Source: Telluribacter roseus
GTDB lineage: Bacteria; Bacteroidota; Bacteroidia; Cytophagales; Spirosomataceae
Reading direction: 5' to 3'
Assembly: GCF_017355915.2 (NCBI RefSeq)
Contig: NZ_JAFEUV020000007.1
Coordinates: 266,359 to 330,358, forward strand
DNA: 64,000 nucleotides
Each line of letters opens with the position of its first letter. Position 1 is the stretch's first letter. Shown here piece by piece: positions 28,416 to 36,081 of this stretch. The translations under genes and the position numbers were made by a program. Under the pieces are notes generated by a model. That model ran no database searches. It was not told the origin of the DNA and was given only the letters and a program-made list of their open reading frames with translations.

Positions 28416-28461
28416 TGCAACCGGGATAGCTGCTTATGTATCACCAGCTATCCCGGTTGCA
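28416..28461 (-). terminator. Rho-independent terminator of the amidohydrolase gene
   Basis: Perfect 16-bp arms (28416-28431 and 28446-28461, TGCAACCGGGATAGCT with its complement) around a 14-base loop. On the minus strand the stem is followed by a T-rich tract (TTCTTTTTTG, 28415-28406). It lies 17 bases past the amidohydrolase stop. Confidence 0.88.
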
Positions 28462-28478
28462 TAGGGGTACAAACCTAT

Positions 28479-29465
28479 CTATTGAAATTTACTGGCATCC
28501 AGGCGGAAGAAGCGGACGGCATTGTTAAAGAGGATGTCACGCTTCTGCTCGAACGAAAGATAATCAGCATTTTCAATGATGCCAATGGAAGTCTCGATGA
28601 GCTTAGGCCAGATCATCAGATCCGTGCCGTACAGGATACGCTTCCCAAAACCCGCCTGCACCAGGCGCTTGATGTACGCGTGGATTTCCGCCTGCGGGTA
28701 GCTCCAGATAAATCCTGCCAGATCCACGTATACGTACGCATTGGCTCCCATCAGCGCAATCATTTCATCGGCCATGGGGTAGCCGGCGTGCATAACCCAT
28801 ATCTTCATCTTGGGGTGACGCGCCAGTACATCCTCCAGAAGGAAGGGCCTTCCCAGCGAAGCCCGGTACTTGGGCTGCGTCAGGTTCGCCATTCCGTTAC
28901 CACCCGTTCCCATATGGATACCCACGGGAATGTTGAGCTTCTCTGCGGCGGCAAAATAGGCATCCAGTGACATATCGCTGGGGGACATACCCTGGTATTG
29001 CGGCGCTACCTCGGCCATGACCTGATAAAAGCCTGACGATAGGGAGTCGGTAAAGGCTTTCACAGTCATGTCGCTGGGTGAGCTGACACCAATACCGGCG
29101 ATTACCCGGTTGGGAGCGGCCTTTTTCCACTTGTGCAGGATCTCAGCATCTCCATAGGCTACGATGGTCATGTTGAGGCGTTCCATGGTGTTCAGCAGGG
29201 CCGTCTGCATTTCCTGATCCGTCTTAGCCGGCTGTAGGGGATCCACACAGTCCTGGCTCAGAAAAGAAGGGGCGGCTCCATTGGGATCACCACCCGGCAT
29301 ATCCCTCAGAAACCAGGGGCACAGTTCCATGGAAAAGTTTGGATTCACCTTCATCGCGTGTACGTGTACATCAATAATGGGTAACCGCTTTTTGGCTGGC
29401 GCCGTTTGTGACTGGGCCAGAAATGGGGCAAGCAGACAGACCAGCAGTAGGTAGTAGTTTCTCAT
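28479..29465 (-). CDS. Secreted amidohydrolase-family (TIM-barrel) protein
   Basis: ATG 29465 opens a signal peptide (RNYYLLLVCLLAPFLAQS); 328 residues. The N-terminal metal motif IDVHVHAM, the internal PVGIHMGTGG and WVMHAGYPMADE blocks and the C-terminal YGTDLMIWPK segment fit Amidohydrolase_2-type metal-dependent hydrolases or decarboxylases. C-O, C-N or C-C bond cleavage of small acids or lactones is possible. It is a single-gene unit with its own terminator, divergent from a sugar-acid-type MFS transporter, which may supply related substrates. Confidence 0.85.
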   Translation of the reverse strand: MRNYYLLLVCLLAPFLAQSQTAPAKKRLPIIDVHVHAMKVNPNFSMELCPWFLRDMPGGDPNGAAPSFLSQDCVDPLQPAKTDQEMQTALLNTMERLNMTIVAYGDAEILHKWKKAAPNRVIAGIGVSSPSDMTVKAFTDSLSSGFYQVMAEVAPQYQGMSPSDMSLDAYFAAAEKLNIPVGIHMGTGGNGMANLTQPKYRASLGRPFLLEDVLARHPKMKIWVMHAGYPMADEMIALMGANAYVYVDLAGFIWSYPQAEIHAYIKRLVQAGFGKRILYGTDLMIWPKLIETSIGIIENADYLSFEQKRDILFNNAVRFFRLDASKFQ

Positions 29466-29841
29466 AGAGAATGGAATAGAATTTGGTATAAGTGTTATCT
29501 TTATGTTAAAAGTACACAATTATTCTACTTTACTATTTTCTGGAAAATAATTTATACACTTCAGGTACATCCTAAGGCTTCTACATAGTCTGGTAACACA
29601 GCAGGCGCCTGCTTCCCGATCCACCAAAATAGATACCTGCATCCGGTGCTGAATTACTATTGGAACGGCTTTTCGCAGTTCCCAAATCTCAGCTTCCCTA
29701 CCGCATAGTAAATACCTGTTCACCTGAGCTTTTGGCTAATGCTGCCGACTGCCGCCCCTGGTAGCAGGGTCAGCTTCCTATGCGCATTCAGTGCCTTTTC
29801 TACCCGTACATCACAATTTCACTTCAGCCCATTCAACCCTT
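29466..29841. other. Divergent promoter region, amidohydrolase / MFS
   Basis: This 376-base intergenic region must hold both promoters. No clear consensus promoter, strong dyad or supported ORF was found. Confidence 0.45.
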
Positions 29842-31173
29842 ATGAAACAAACGAGTAGCAGTAGCAAAAGAACCCGCGTACGGTACAGTATGCTGGCTCT
29901 TGTATTTATCAATGTGGTCATCAACTACCTCGACCGCAGCAACATATCTGTCGCCGGAGCCGCGCTTGGGAAAGATCTGGAGCTGTCGCCGGTACAACTG
30001 GGCTTGATCTTCTCCGCCTTCGGCTGGACCTACGCCTTTCTGCAGATACCGGGAGGATTGGTGGCTGATCGGTTCGGGCCCCGTATTCTGTACGGATTTT
30101 GCCTGGTTACCTGGTCACTGGCTACGCTGTTTCAGGGATTTGTCAGCAGCTTTGCCGGGCTATTTGCCCTACGCCTGGCAACAGGTGCTTTTGAGGCACC
30201 TTCTTATCCTATTAACAACCGCATTGTCACCAGCTGGTTTCCCCAGCAGGAAAGAGCCTCGGCCATTGCCATGTACGTGTCGGGGCAATTCATCGGCCTG
30301 GCTTTTCTGACTCCCATTCTGATGACCATCCAGTACCATTTCGGATGGAAAGGGTTGTTTGTAATTACAGGTCTTGTGGGGCTGGTATGGGGAGTAGTCT
30401 GGTACATCCTGTACCGGGACCCCCTTGACTCCAAAAATGTAAACGAGGCTGAACTAAACTACATTGAAGAGGGAGGCGGACACTTCCGGAACGAAATCGG
30501 TAGGGGGAGCCAGGCCTCGGTGTGGCAGTGGAGCAACCTCAAGCAGGTGTTCTCCCGCCGGACCCTGTGGGGCGTCTACATAGGACAGTTTGCGGTTAAT
30601 GCTACCCTCTGGTTTTTTCTAACGTGGTTTCCCACCTACCTGGTGCAGTACCGGGGATTAGACTTTATTAAGTCGGGGTACCTGGCTTCGGTGCCTTTTC
30701 TGGCCGCCTGCGCTGGCTTGCTTCTGTCTGGTTTTGTTTCGGACTACCTCGTCCAAAAGGGCCGGTCAGCCGGTATGGCCCGCAAGGTACCGATCATCAT
30801 CGGCTTGCTGATCTCGGTAAGTATAGTAGGGGCTAACTACAGTAATGATACCGCTTCCATCATCTTCTTCATGGCCCTGTCATTCTTTGGAGCGGGTATG
30901 GCGCTGATCTCCTGGATATTCGTATCCCTTCTTTCCCCCAAGCACCTGATCGGCCTTACCGGGGGAGTCTTTAACTTCATGGGTAATCTGGCTTCCATTG
31001 TCGTTCCCATTGCAATCGGGTTTCTGGCGCAGGACGGAGATTTCAAACCAGCCCTTCTATTCATCGGAGCTCTGGGATTGGTAGGCGCCTGCTCGTATAT
31101 ATTCCTGGTGGGAGATATTGACAAGGGAAGGGCTAGCGAAGAGAAGAAGGACGTAGTACTCGAAACCGCCTGA
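29842..31173 (+). CDS. MFS transporter, anion:cation symporter type
   Basis: ATG 29842 gives 443 residues; the upstream extension is not protein-like. Twelve hydrophobic helices are readable. FINVVINYLDRSNISVAGAA in helix 1, the loop motif GGLVADRFGPR, and LATGAFEAPSYPINNRIVTSWF match the ACS family that moves hexuronates, galactonate, glucarate or organic acids with protons. The gene ends 29 bases before a hairpin terminator. The divergent amidohydrolase may act on the same compounds; that is inference from position. Confidence 0.9.
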   Translation: MKQTSSSSKRTRVRYSMLALVFINVVINYLDRSNISVAGAALGKDLELSPVQLGLIFSAFGWTYAFLQIPGGLVADRFGPRILYGFCLVTWSLATLFQGFVSSFAGLFALRLATGAFEAPSYPINNRIVTSWFPQQERASAIAMYVSGQFIGLAFLTPILMTIQYHFGWKGLFVITGLVGLVWGVVWYILYRDPLDSKNVNEAELNYIEEGGGHFRNEIGRGSQASVWQWSNLKQVFSRRTLWGVYIGQFAVNATLWFFLTWFPTYLVQYRGLDFIKSGYLASVPFLAACAGLLLSGFVSDYLVQKGRSAGMARKVPIIIGLLISVSIVGANYSNDTASIIFFMALSFFGAGMALISWIFVSLLSPKHLIGLTGGVFNFMGNLASIVVPIAIGFLAQDGDFKPALLFIGALGLVGACSYIFLVGDIDKGRASEEKKDVVLETA

Positions 31174-31202
31174 TCCGTACTGTGTAAATAAACTGTTGGT
31201 AC

Positions 31203-31236
31203 CAGCCCCTGCTCCGATCCATAGGAGCAGGGGCTG
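31203..31236. terminator. 13-bp hairpin between convergent MFS and small-protein genes
   Basis: CAGCCCCTGCTCC (31203-31215) pairs perfectly with GGAGCAGGGGCTG (31224-31236) around an 8-base loop. It follows the MFS stop by 29 bases and immediately follows the small minus-strand gene. No long T-run is present on either side. Confidence 0.75.
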
Positions 31237-31239
31237 ATG

Positions 31240-31443
31240 CTATTCATGGCCTCGTTGCCGATTTACCTTTTTCGACCGTTGCCCGTACAGCCGGTTCCAC
31301 ACAGAGTTGCCTCGATCGATAGCCCCATCCTGGTTTGAATGAAAAATAATAGAGTGGGTTTCATCAGGATTCACTACCGTGGAGGTAGTACCATTATGAA
31401 AGGCCGTCGAGTGAGTACTTTCAGACCTTTTACTCTTACCCAA
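31240..31443 (-). CDS. Small Thr/Asn/His-rich repeat protein
   Basis: A 67-codon frame that would start at TTG 31443 (no in-frame ATG upstream before a TAA). It contains an internal repeat: THSTAFHNGTTSTVVNPDE is followed by THSIIFHSNQDGAIDRGN. I recall similar NGxTSTVVNPDGTHS repeats in short hypothetical proteins of Cytophagales, function unknown. Its stop lies four bases from a terminator hairpin shared with the MFS gene, which supports it being real. The TTG start and short length leave open that it is a 5'-decayed remnant. Confidence 0.5.
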   Translation of the reverse strand: MGKSKRSESTHSTAFHNGTTSTVVNPDETHSIIFHSNQDGAIDRGNSVWNRLYGQRSKKVNRQRGHE

Positions 31444-31564
31444 TTTACAAAAGGCTTATTGTTTCTGAAATAGGTCCCATGACTTTTTCTTTTACAGGCT
31501 GCCCGTGAGCAACTGCATCTTTTACCCAATATACTCCCACTCTGGCTTTACCTATGCTGTACTA

Positions 31565-31596
31565 TTTGGTTAAAGCCAAGTTTGTCAGTAAATTTG
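31565..31596 (+). promoter_or_regulatory. Consensus Bacteroidota promoter of the AAA ATPase gene
   Basis: TTTG (31565-31568), a 20-base spacer and TAAATTTG (31589-31596) match the -33/-7 consensus at the expected spacing. The -7 element overlaps the left arm of a perfect inverted repeat (31591-31634), so a protein bound there would block or modulate transcription. Confidence 0.7.
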
Positions 31597-31634
31597 GCCA
31601 TAAGTAGTAAACTAACTATACTTATGGCCAAATT
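31591..31634. repeat. Perfect 16-bp inverted repeat over the ATPase promoter
   Basis: Arms AATTTGGCCATAAGTA (31591-31606) and TACTTATGGCCAAATT (31619-31634) are perfectly complementary with a 12-base spacer. The element covers the predicted transcription start and ends 12 bases before the ATPase ATG. It may be an operator, an autoregulatory site of the ATPase/nuclease-like protein, or a 5'-UTR hairpin covering the start. Confidence 0.8.
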
Positions 31635-31646
31635 CCGCAGTAGTAT

Positions 31647-33071
31647 ATGAAGAAACTTATAGGAAGGCAGCAGGAACTGGATACTTTACAGGCTGTGCTG
31701 CATTCGGATAAATCCGAGTTTGTGGCTGTATATGGCCGCCGGCGGGTTGGGAAAACGTTTCTTATCCGGCATGCTTTCAGGGGTAAGTTTGCATTTGAAG
31801 CCACCGGACTGGCCAATGCTACCCTGAGCCAGCAACTTACCAACTTCTGCCTAGCGCTCCAGAAAGCCGACAGTAGCACTACCTACGCCCCGGCGGGTTC
31901 CTGGCTGGAGGCTTTTCAACAGCTCATTGCCTACCTGGAACGGCTGGATACGCCCCGAAAGGTGCTATTCATTGATGAGTTGCCCTGGTTTGATACCCAC
32001 GGGTCGGGCTTTGTGCAGGCGCTGGAGCATTTCTGGAATAGCTGGGCTTCCGCCCGTACTGATATCGTGCTGGTCACCTGCGGCTCGGCGGCGTCCTGGA
32101 TGCTGCATACCCTAATCAATAGCAGGGGCGGCCTGCATAACCGGATAACCAAGCGGATCAAGGTAGTACCCTTTACCCTGCACGAATGCGAGCAGTTGCT
32201 GCAGTCCAGACACTCAGTGCTGGACCGGTACCAGATCATCCAGCTGTACATGGTACTGGGTGGCGTACCCTACTACTGGGAGGAAATAGATACCGGTCAA
32301 AGTGCCATGCAGAACATTGAACGCATCACCTTTTCGGAAAACGGACTCCTGCGCAATGAGTTTACCAACCTGTACCGGTCCCTTTTTAAGAACTACGAGC
32401 GGCACCTTAGCATCGTGAAGGCGTTGGCGATGAAGGCCAAAGGGCTAACGCGGGATGAGATTATCCGGGCTGCGAAACTGACCAGTGCCGGAAGTACTAC
32501 CCGCCTGCTCGATGAGCTGGAAGAAAGCGGCTTCATCAGAAAGTACAGCCCCTATGGTAAAAAATCGCGTAACAGCCTGTACCAGCTGGTGGACTTTTAC
32601 ACCTTGTTTTACCTCCGGTTTATACAGGATACTTCCCTGAACGAGCAGTACAACTGGATATCCATGCTGGATACGCCAAAGTACCGGGCCTGGTCGGGCT
32701 ATGCCTTTGAGCAGGTTTGCCTGTGGCACCTCCCCCAGATCAAGCAGGCCCTGGGCATCAGCGGCGTACAGACCACCACCTCTTCCTGGCGGAGTACGAG
32801 TGCAGAAGGTGGCGCCCAGATCGACCTGGTAATAGACCGGCGGGATCAGGTGATCAACCTATGTGAAATGAAATTCTCCATCAGTCCCTTTGTCATCGAC
32901 AAGAAATACAGCGCCGAGCTGCGCAACAAAATAGGCGCGTTCAAAGCGGAAACCGGTACCCGTAAATCCGTATTTCTGACAATGATTACCACCTTCGGCC
33001 TGAAAGCCAATCCCCACTCTACGGGACTGGTCCAGAATGACCTGACCATGGATGCACTTTTTGTGAGCTAA
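31647..33071 (+). CDS. AAA-type ATPase with C-terminal DUF234/PD-(D/E)XK-like domain
   Basis: A 474-residue cytoplasmic protein. The N-terminal ATPase has Walker A YGRRRVGKTF (about 30-39) and Walker B VLFIDELPWF (about 106-115). A winged helix follows in the middle (LTRDEIIRAAKLTSAGSTTR...LEESGFIRKYSPYGK). The C-terminus contains GAQIDLVIDRRDQVINLCEMKFS split as ID...CEMK, a PD-(D/E)XK nuclease-like signature. Such ATPases are common, patchily distributed and poorly understood in bacteria and archaea. It is a lone gene with a consensus promoter overlapped by a 16-bp palindrome. Confidence 0.87.
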   Translation: MKKLIGRQQELDTLQAVLHSDKSEFVAVYGRRRVGKTFLIRHAFRGKFAFEATGLANATLSQQLTNFCLALQKADSSTTYAPAGSWLEAFQQLIAYLERLDTPRKVLFIDELPWFDTHGSGFVQALEHFWNSWASARTDIVLVTCGSAASWMLHTLINSRGGLHNRITKRIKVVPFTLHECEQLLQSRHSVLDRYQIIQLYMVLGGVPYYWEEIDTGQSAMQNIERITFSENGLLRNEFTNLYRSLFKNYERHLSIVKALAMKAKGLTRDEIIRAAKLTSAGSTTRLLDELEESGFIRKYSPYGKKSRNSLYQLVDFYTLFYLRFIQDTSLNEQYNWISMLDTPKYRAWSGYAFEQVCLWHLPQIKQALGISGVQTTTSSWRSTSAEGGAQIDLVIDRRDQVINLCEMKFSISPFVIDKKYSAELRNKIGAFKAETGTRKSVFLTMITTFGLKANPHSTGLVQNDLTMDALFVS

Positions 33072-33099
33072 GCCTGGATGAGGAGGTACTTGAAAAATT

Positions 33100-33128
33100 A
33101 GGGAGAAAGCCATTACGACTTTCTCCCT
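33100..33128. terminator. Bidirectional hairpin between ATPase and oxidoreductase genes
   Basis: AGGGAGAAAG (33100-33109) pairs perfectly with CTTTCTCCCT (33119-33128) around 9 bases. On the minus strand it is followed by five Ts (AATTTTTCAAG), so it serves the oxidoreductase gene well and may also stop the ATPase transcript. Confidence 0.75.
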
Positions 33129-33167
33129 GACAGAATGAAGACTTGTAAGCAGTACCTGGCAACGTTA

Positions 33168-34148
33168 TTAGCTGAGCTTGATAGCCTTACCTCCTAAGCG
33201 CCTGCTTTCCTGTGCGGCGTTGATAAAAGTAAAGATTTCAATGGTCTCTTTGGGGGAAACGGGTGGTTGGCCGGTTTCGAAGAACGTGACAATCTCCTTG
33301 ACGAGTGGCTCGTAGGTCGAGAAGGGGCCAAGCGGAGCAATGCCTTTTTCACCAAAGGCTGTTCCGGCGATACTGGAGGCTCCCTTCCGGATGGCGCGTA
33401 CGGTGCCGATACGGTCCCCATCCCATACCCCTACGACCATATCCGTACCGTCGGTATAGGTACGAGCTACGCTCTTACAACCTGTCCCCATGACGGTATA
33501 GAGCATCTCGATCCCGTGGATGGCATACCACGCCAGGTCCAGGTGATTTTTATCAATTTCGGCAGGAGTGTATACATCAGCGCCGGTCACCGTACCAATG
33601 GATCCCCCCACTACCTTCTGCACATTGGCATCAAACCGCAGGGCGGAAGAAGTGAATAAGGGGGTATTGTACTGTTCGGCCGCCCTGAAAATAGCCCTGG
33701 TAGCTTCCAGAGAAGGCGCAATGGGCTTATCTATGAATACACGTTTTCCGGCTTTAAATACGGGTAGGGCCTGCTCCAGATGGGGGCGGCCGTCGTTACT
33801 TTCCAGCAGCACTACATCCACCTTTTGCAGCAAATCCTCAATAGAATCCACAATCTCTACGCCCTGTTCCTGTACCGCCTTGATGATATTGGGCTTCATC
33901 TTCAGGGCTGAGGCGATGTCCTTACTGCCGTGCGGGTAGGCAGCTACTACCTGATAGCCCCTCATATCGGCTCCCCCGGCGTTGATCATCTTGGTAAAAA
34001 CTTCGCTATGGGAGGTATCCAGACCTATGACACCTACTCTTTTCCCCGCGGCGACTGCATAATCATTGCCGAAGACAGTTTCGGGGGTAATGAGGCTCAG
34101 GCCCGTCCCGGCCAGGATCCCTGTCTGTAAAAAACTACGTCTGTTCAT
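33168..34148 (-). CDS. Tat-exported Gfo/Idh/MocA-family oxidoreductase
   Basis: ATG 34148 opens a Tat-like signal (NRRSFLQTGILAGTGLSLIT); 326 residues. A Rossmann start VGVIGLDTSHSEVF and the family motif RVFIDKPIAPS (DKP in place of EKP) are visible, with a catalytic-domain segment around HLDLAWYAIHGIEMLYTVMG. Family members interconvert sugars or related polyols with NAD(P). Exported members are frequent in Bacteroidota uptake loci. It follows the SusD gene of the sigma/FecR-controlled pair but a terminator lies between, so coexpression is uncertain. Confidence 0.85.
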   Translation of the reverse strand: MNRRSFLQTGILAGTGLSLITPETVFGNDYAVAAGKRVGVIGLDTSHSEVFTKMINAGGADMRGYQVVAAYPHGSKDIASALKMKPNIIKAVQEQGVEIVDSIEDLLQKVDVVLLESNDGRPHLEQALPVFKAGKRVFIDKPIAPSLEATRAIFRAAEQYNTPLFTSSALRFDANVQKVVGGSIGTVTGADVYTPAEIDKNHLDLAWYAIHGIEMLYTVMGTGCKSVARTYTDGTDMVVGVWDGDRIGTVRAIRKGASSIAGTAFGEKGIAPLGPFSTYEPLVKEIVTFFETGQPPVSPKETIEIFTFINAAQESRRLGGKAIKLS

Positions 34149-34391
34149 TAAAAAAGGGTTAGTAATTAACAATACTTTATTTTTCAGAGTACATCCAGTC
34201 GACATGGAACAGTCTCCGTCCGGACTCCGGATCTGTGAATATAGGGTAAAGGTGATGAAAGCCTGAAATTGATTTAGTGGCGGCCACTATCGCCTTCCAA
34301 CCGGGTCTGGGTTAAGGACTTTGCCAGCCGGCATTTCTGCACATCCGACTAACTTACAGCCGGGCTACGACTACCCCGGCGAGAATAAAAA

Positions 34392-34419
34392 GCACCCCAG
34401 CCATGGTAGACTGGGGTGC
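34392..34419 (-). terminator. Terminator after SusD (- strand)
   Basis: GCACCCCAG (34392-34400) pairs with CTGGGGTGC (34411-34419) across a 10-base loop. On the minus strand a TTTTTATTCTC tract follows. It lies 14 bases past the SusD stop. Confidence 0.8.
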
Positions 34420-34433
34420 CCTGGAAGGAAAGA

Positions 34434-36035
34434 TTAATAATTGGGATTCTGAGCAATAGAACCGCCCGAACGGTCGATCTCTACCTGCGGAACGGGGAAT
34501 ACTTCGCTCTTCCCTTTGGTAAAGTTAGCCCCCTTACCATTGGAGAAGGGAAGTTTAGAGAAAGCGTTCATGGTTTCAACCAGGGTATTCCAGCGGATCA
34601 GATCAAAGAGTCGGTGGTACTCCATAGCCAGCTCCACGCGGCGCTCGTGACGTACCGCCTTACGTAGGTCATCGGTGGGCTTCACGTCGGGAAGTTCCTT
34701 ATCCGCAACCTTCAGTACGCGCGACACGGCCTCCACGTCTTTAGGAGTCGAATTGGCCGCTCTCTGGCGTACCATGTTGATGTAGCTGGCAGCTTCCTCT
34801 TTGCTTCCACCACTCTCGATCAGAGCCTCCGCGTACATAAGCAGTACATCCGCGTAGCGAATGGGATGGTACGTCCAGGCGTCATTGCCCCATCCCTGCC
34901 CCCGGCGGGATTCGGGTAAGTAACTTTTTCTGTTATGATACCCCGTGTTAGCATAGGTAGAGAAGTCAAGTACTTCCGTCGTACCATTCAGCCGGGGGAA
35001 TACATCCCCTTCCTCAATAATGGTAAACAGCAGACGAGGATCCCCCTCCTCAAACTCATTGACCAGATCCTGCGTAGGCATATCAAAGCCCCAGCCACCG
35101 GTGGCTCCCCGGGGTGAGGTGTAGACCGGCGTAGTACTACCGTAGATGGGTACGGCAGGTACATCCCCCATGATGATTGAGAATACAGCTTCCTTGGTCT
35201 TGTAGCCGTGCTCCAGGAAAATTTCCTGGTACTCCGGGTGCAGGGCAAACGCATTGGAATCGATTACCTTTTTAGCGGCATCTCTGGCCTTGGCAAACAG
35301 AGCCGTATCATCCTTGGCGAAGAAAAGATAGGTACGGGCCAGTAGCGCCCAGGCAGCCTCTTTGGTGGCTCGGCCCAGTTCGGCAGGTTGCATGGAGGTC
35401 GCCGAAAGCATATCGGGATCATTGGCAACGGCCAGGAGCTCCTTCTCCACAAATTCAAAAACTTCCCTGCTGGTCGCCCGGTTCAGCTTGGTACGATCAT
35501 CCACGGTCAGCGTCGTGGTGATCAGCGGTACGCCTCCAAATACCTTAGTCAGCTCAAAATAGAACATAGCCCGCAGGAAACGGATCTCGGCCAGGTACCG
35601 GTTCCTGAGGTTGTCAGAAAGCGGAGCACCACTGGCATCAATCAGGTTGGCCTCCGGCAAGCGTTCCAGCGCCACATTGCAGTTCCCGATGGCAGCGTAG
35701 CAGGCAGCCCAGTAGCCGGAGAGGGTTTCGTTGGAGGAGAGGGCTCTTCCGTAGCCCAGGTCCGTCACGAACGGACGGTCACCGGCGTCAGAGCCTCCTT
35801 TGTCGCTATCGTCGGTGGCCATGTTTCCCAGTTCGGCCCGGGCAGCTTCGTACCCCCAGAAGTTGTAGAAGCCGCGGTAACAGGTAACCAGTGATTTGAA
35901 AGCTGCATCAGGAGAGTTATAAAAGGTCTGGTCGGTAAGGTTGCCCGGCGGCGTATGGTCCAGGAAATCTTCCGAACAGGATGTTCCCATCAGGGTCAGG
36001 AAGGATACGAACAGTAGGGTTGATAATTTTTTCAT
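34434..36035 (-). CDS. SusD/RagB-family nutrient-binding lipoprotein
   Basis: A 533-residue lipoprotein with signal peptide ending LMGTSC and mature start SEDFLDHTPPGNLTDQTFYN. Typical motifs are AEIRFLRAMFYFELTKVFGG, RYADVLLMYAEALIESGG and RHERRVELAMEYHRLFDLIRW, with SEVFPVPQVEIDRS near the end. It is 46 bases downstream of the STN-containing SusC and is its surface partner. Expression is expected to follow the ECF sigma factor encoded upstream. Confidence 0.95.
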   Translation of the reverse strand: MKKLSTLLFVSFLTLMGTSCSEDFLDHTPPGNLTDQTFYNSPDAAFKSLVTCYRGFYNFWGYEAARAELGNMATDDSDKGGSDAGDRPFVTDLGYGRALSSNETLSGYWAACYAAIGNCNVALERLPEANLIDASGAPLSDNLRNRYLAEIRFLRAMFYFELTKVFGGVPLITTTLTVDDRTKLNRATSREVFEFVEKELLAVANDPDMLSATSMQPAELGRATKEAAWALLARTYLFFAKDDTALFAKARDAAKKVIDSNAFALHPEYQEIFLEHGYKTKEAVFSIIMGDVPAVPIYGSTTPVYTSPRGATGGWGFDMPTQDLVNEFEEGDPRLLFTIIEEGDVFPRLNGTTEVLDFSTYANTGYHNRKSYLPESRRGQGWGNDAWTYHPIRYADVLLMYAEALIESGGSKEEAASYINMVRQRAANSTPKDVEAVSRVLKVADKELPDVKPTDDLRKAVRHERRVELAMEYHRLFDLIRWNTLVETMNAFSKLPFSNGKGANFTKGKSEVFPVPQVEIDRSGGSIAQNPNY

Positions 36036-36081
36036 AATCTTATTTCAAGTTAAGAATGACTCAATTCGTTGATAGCCGGGC

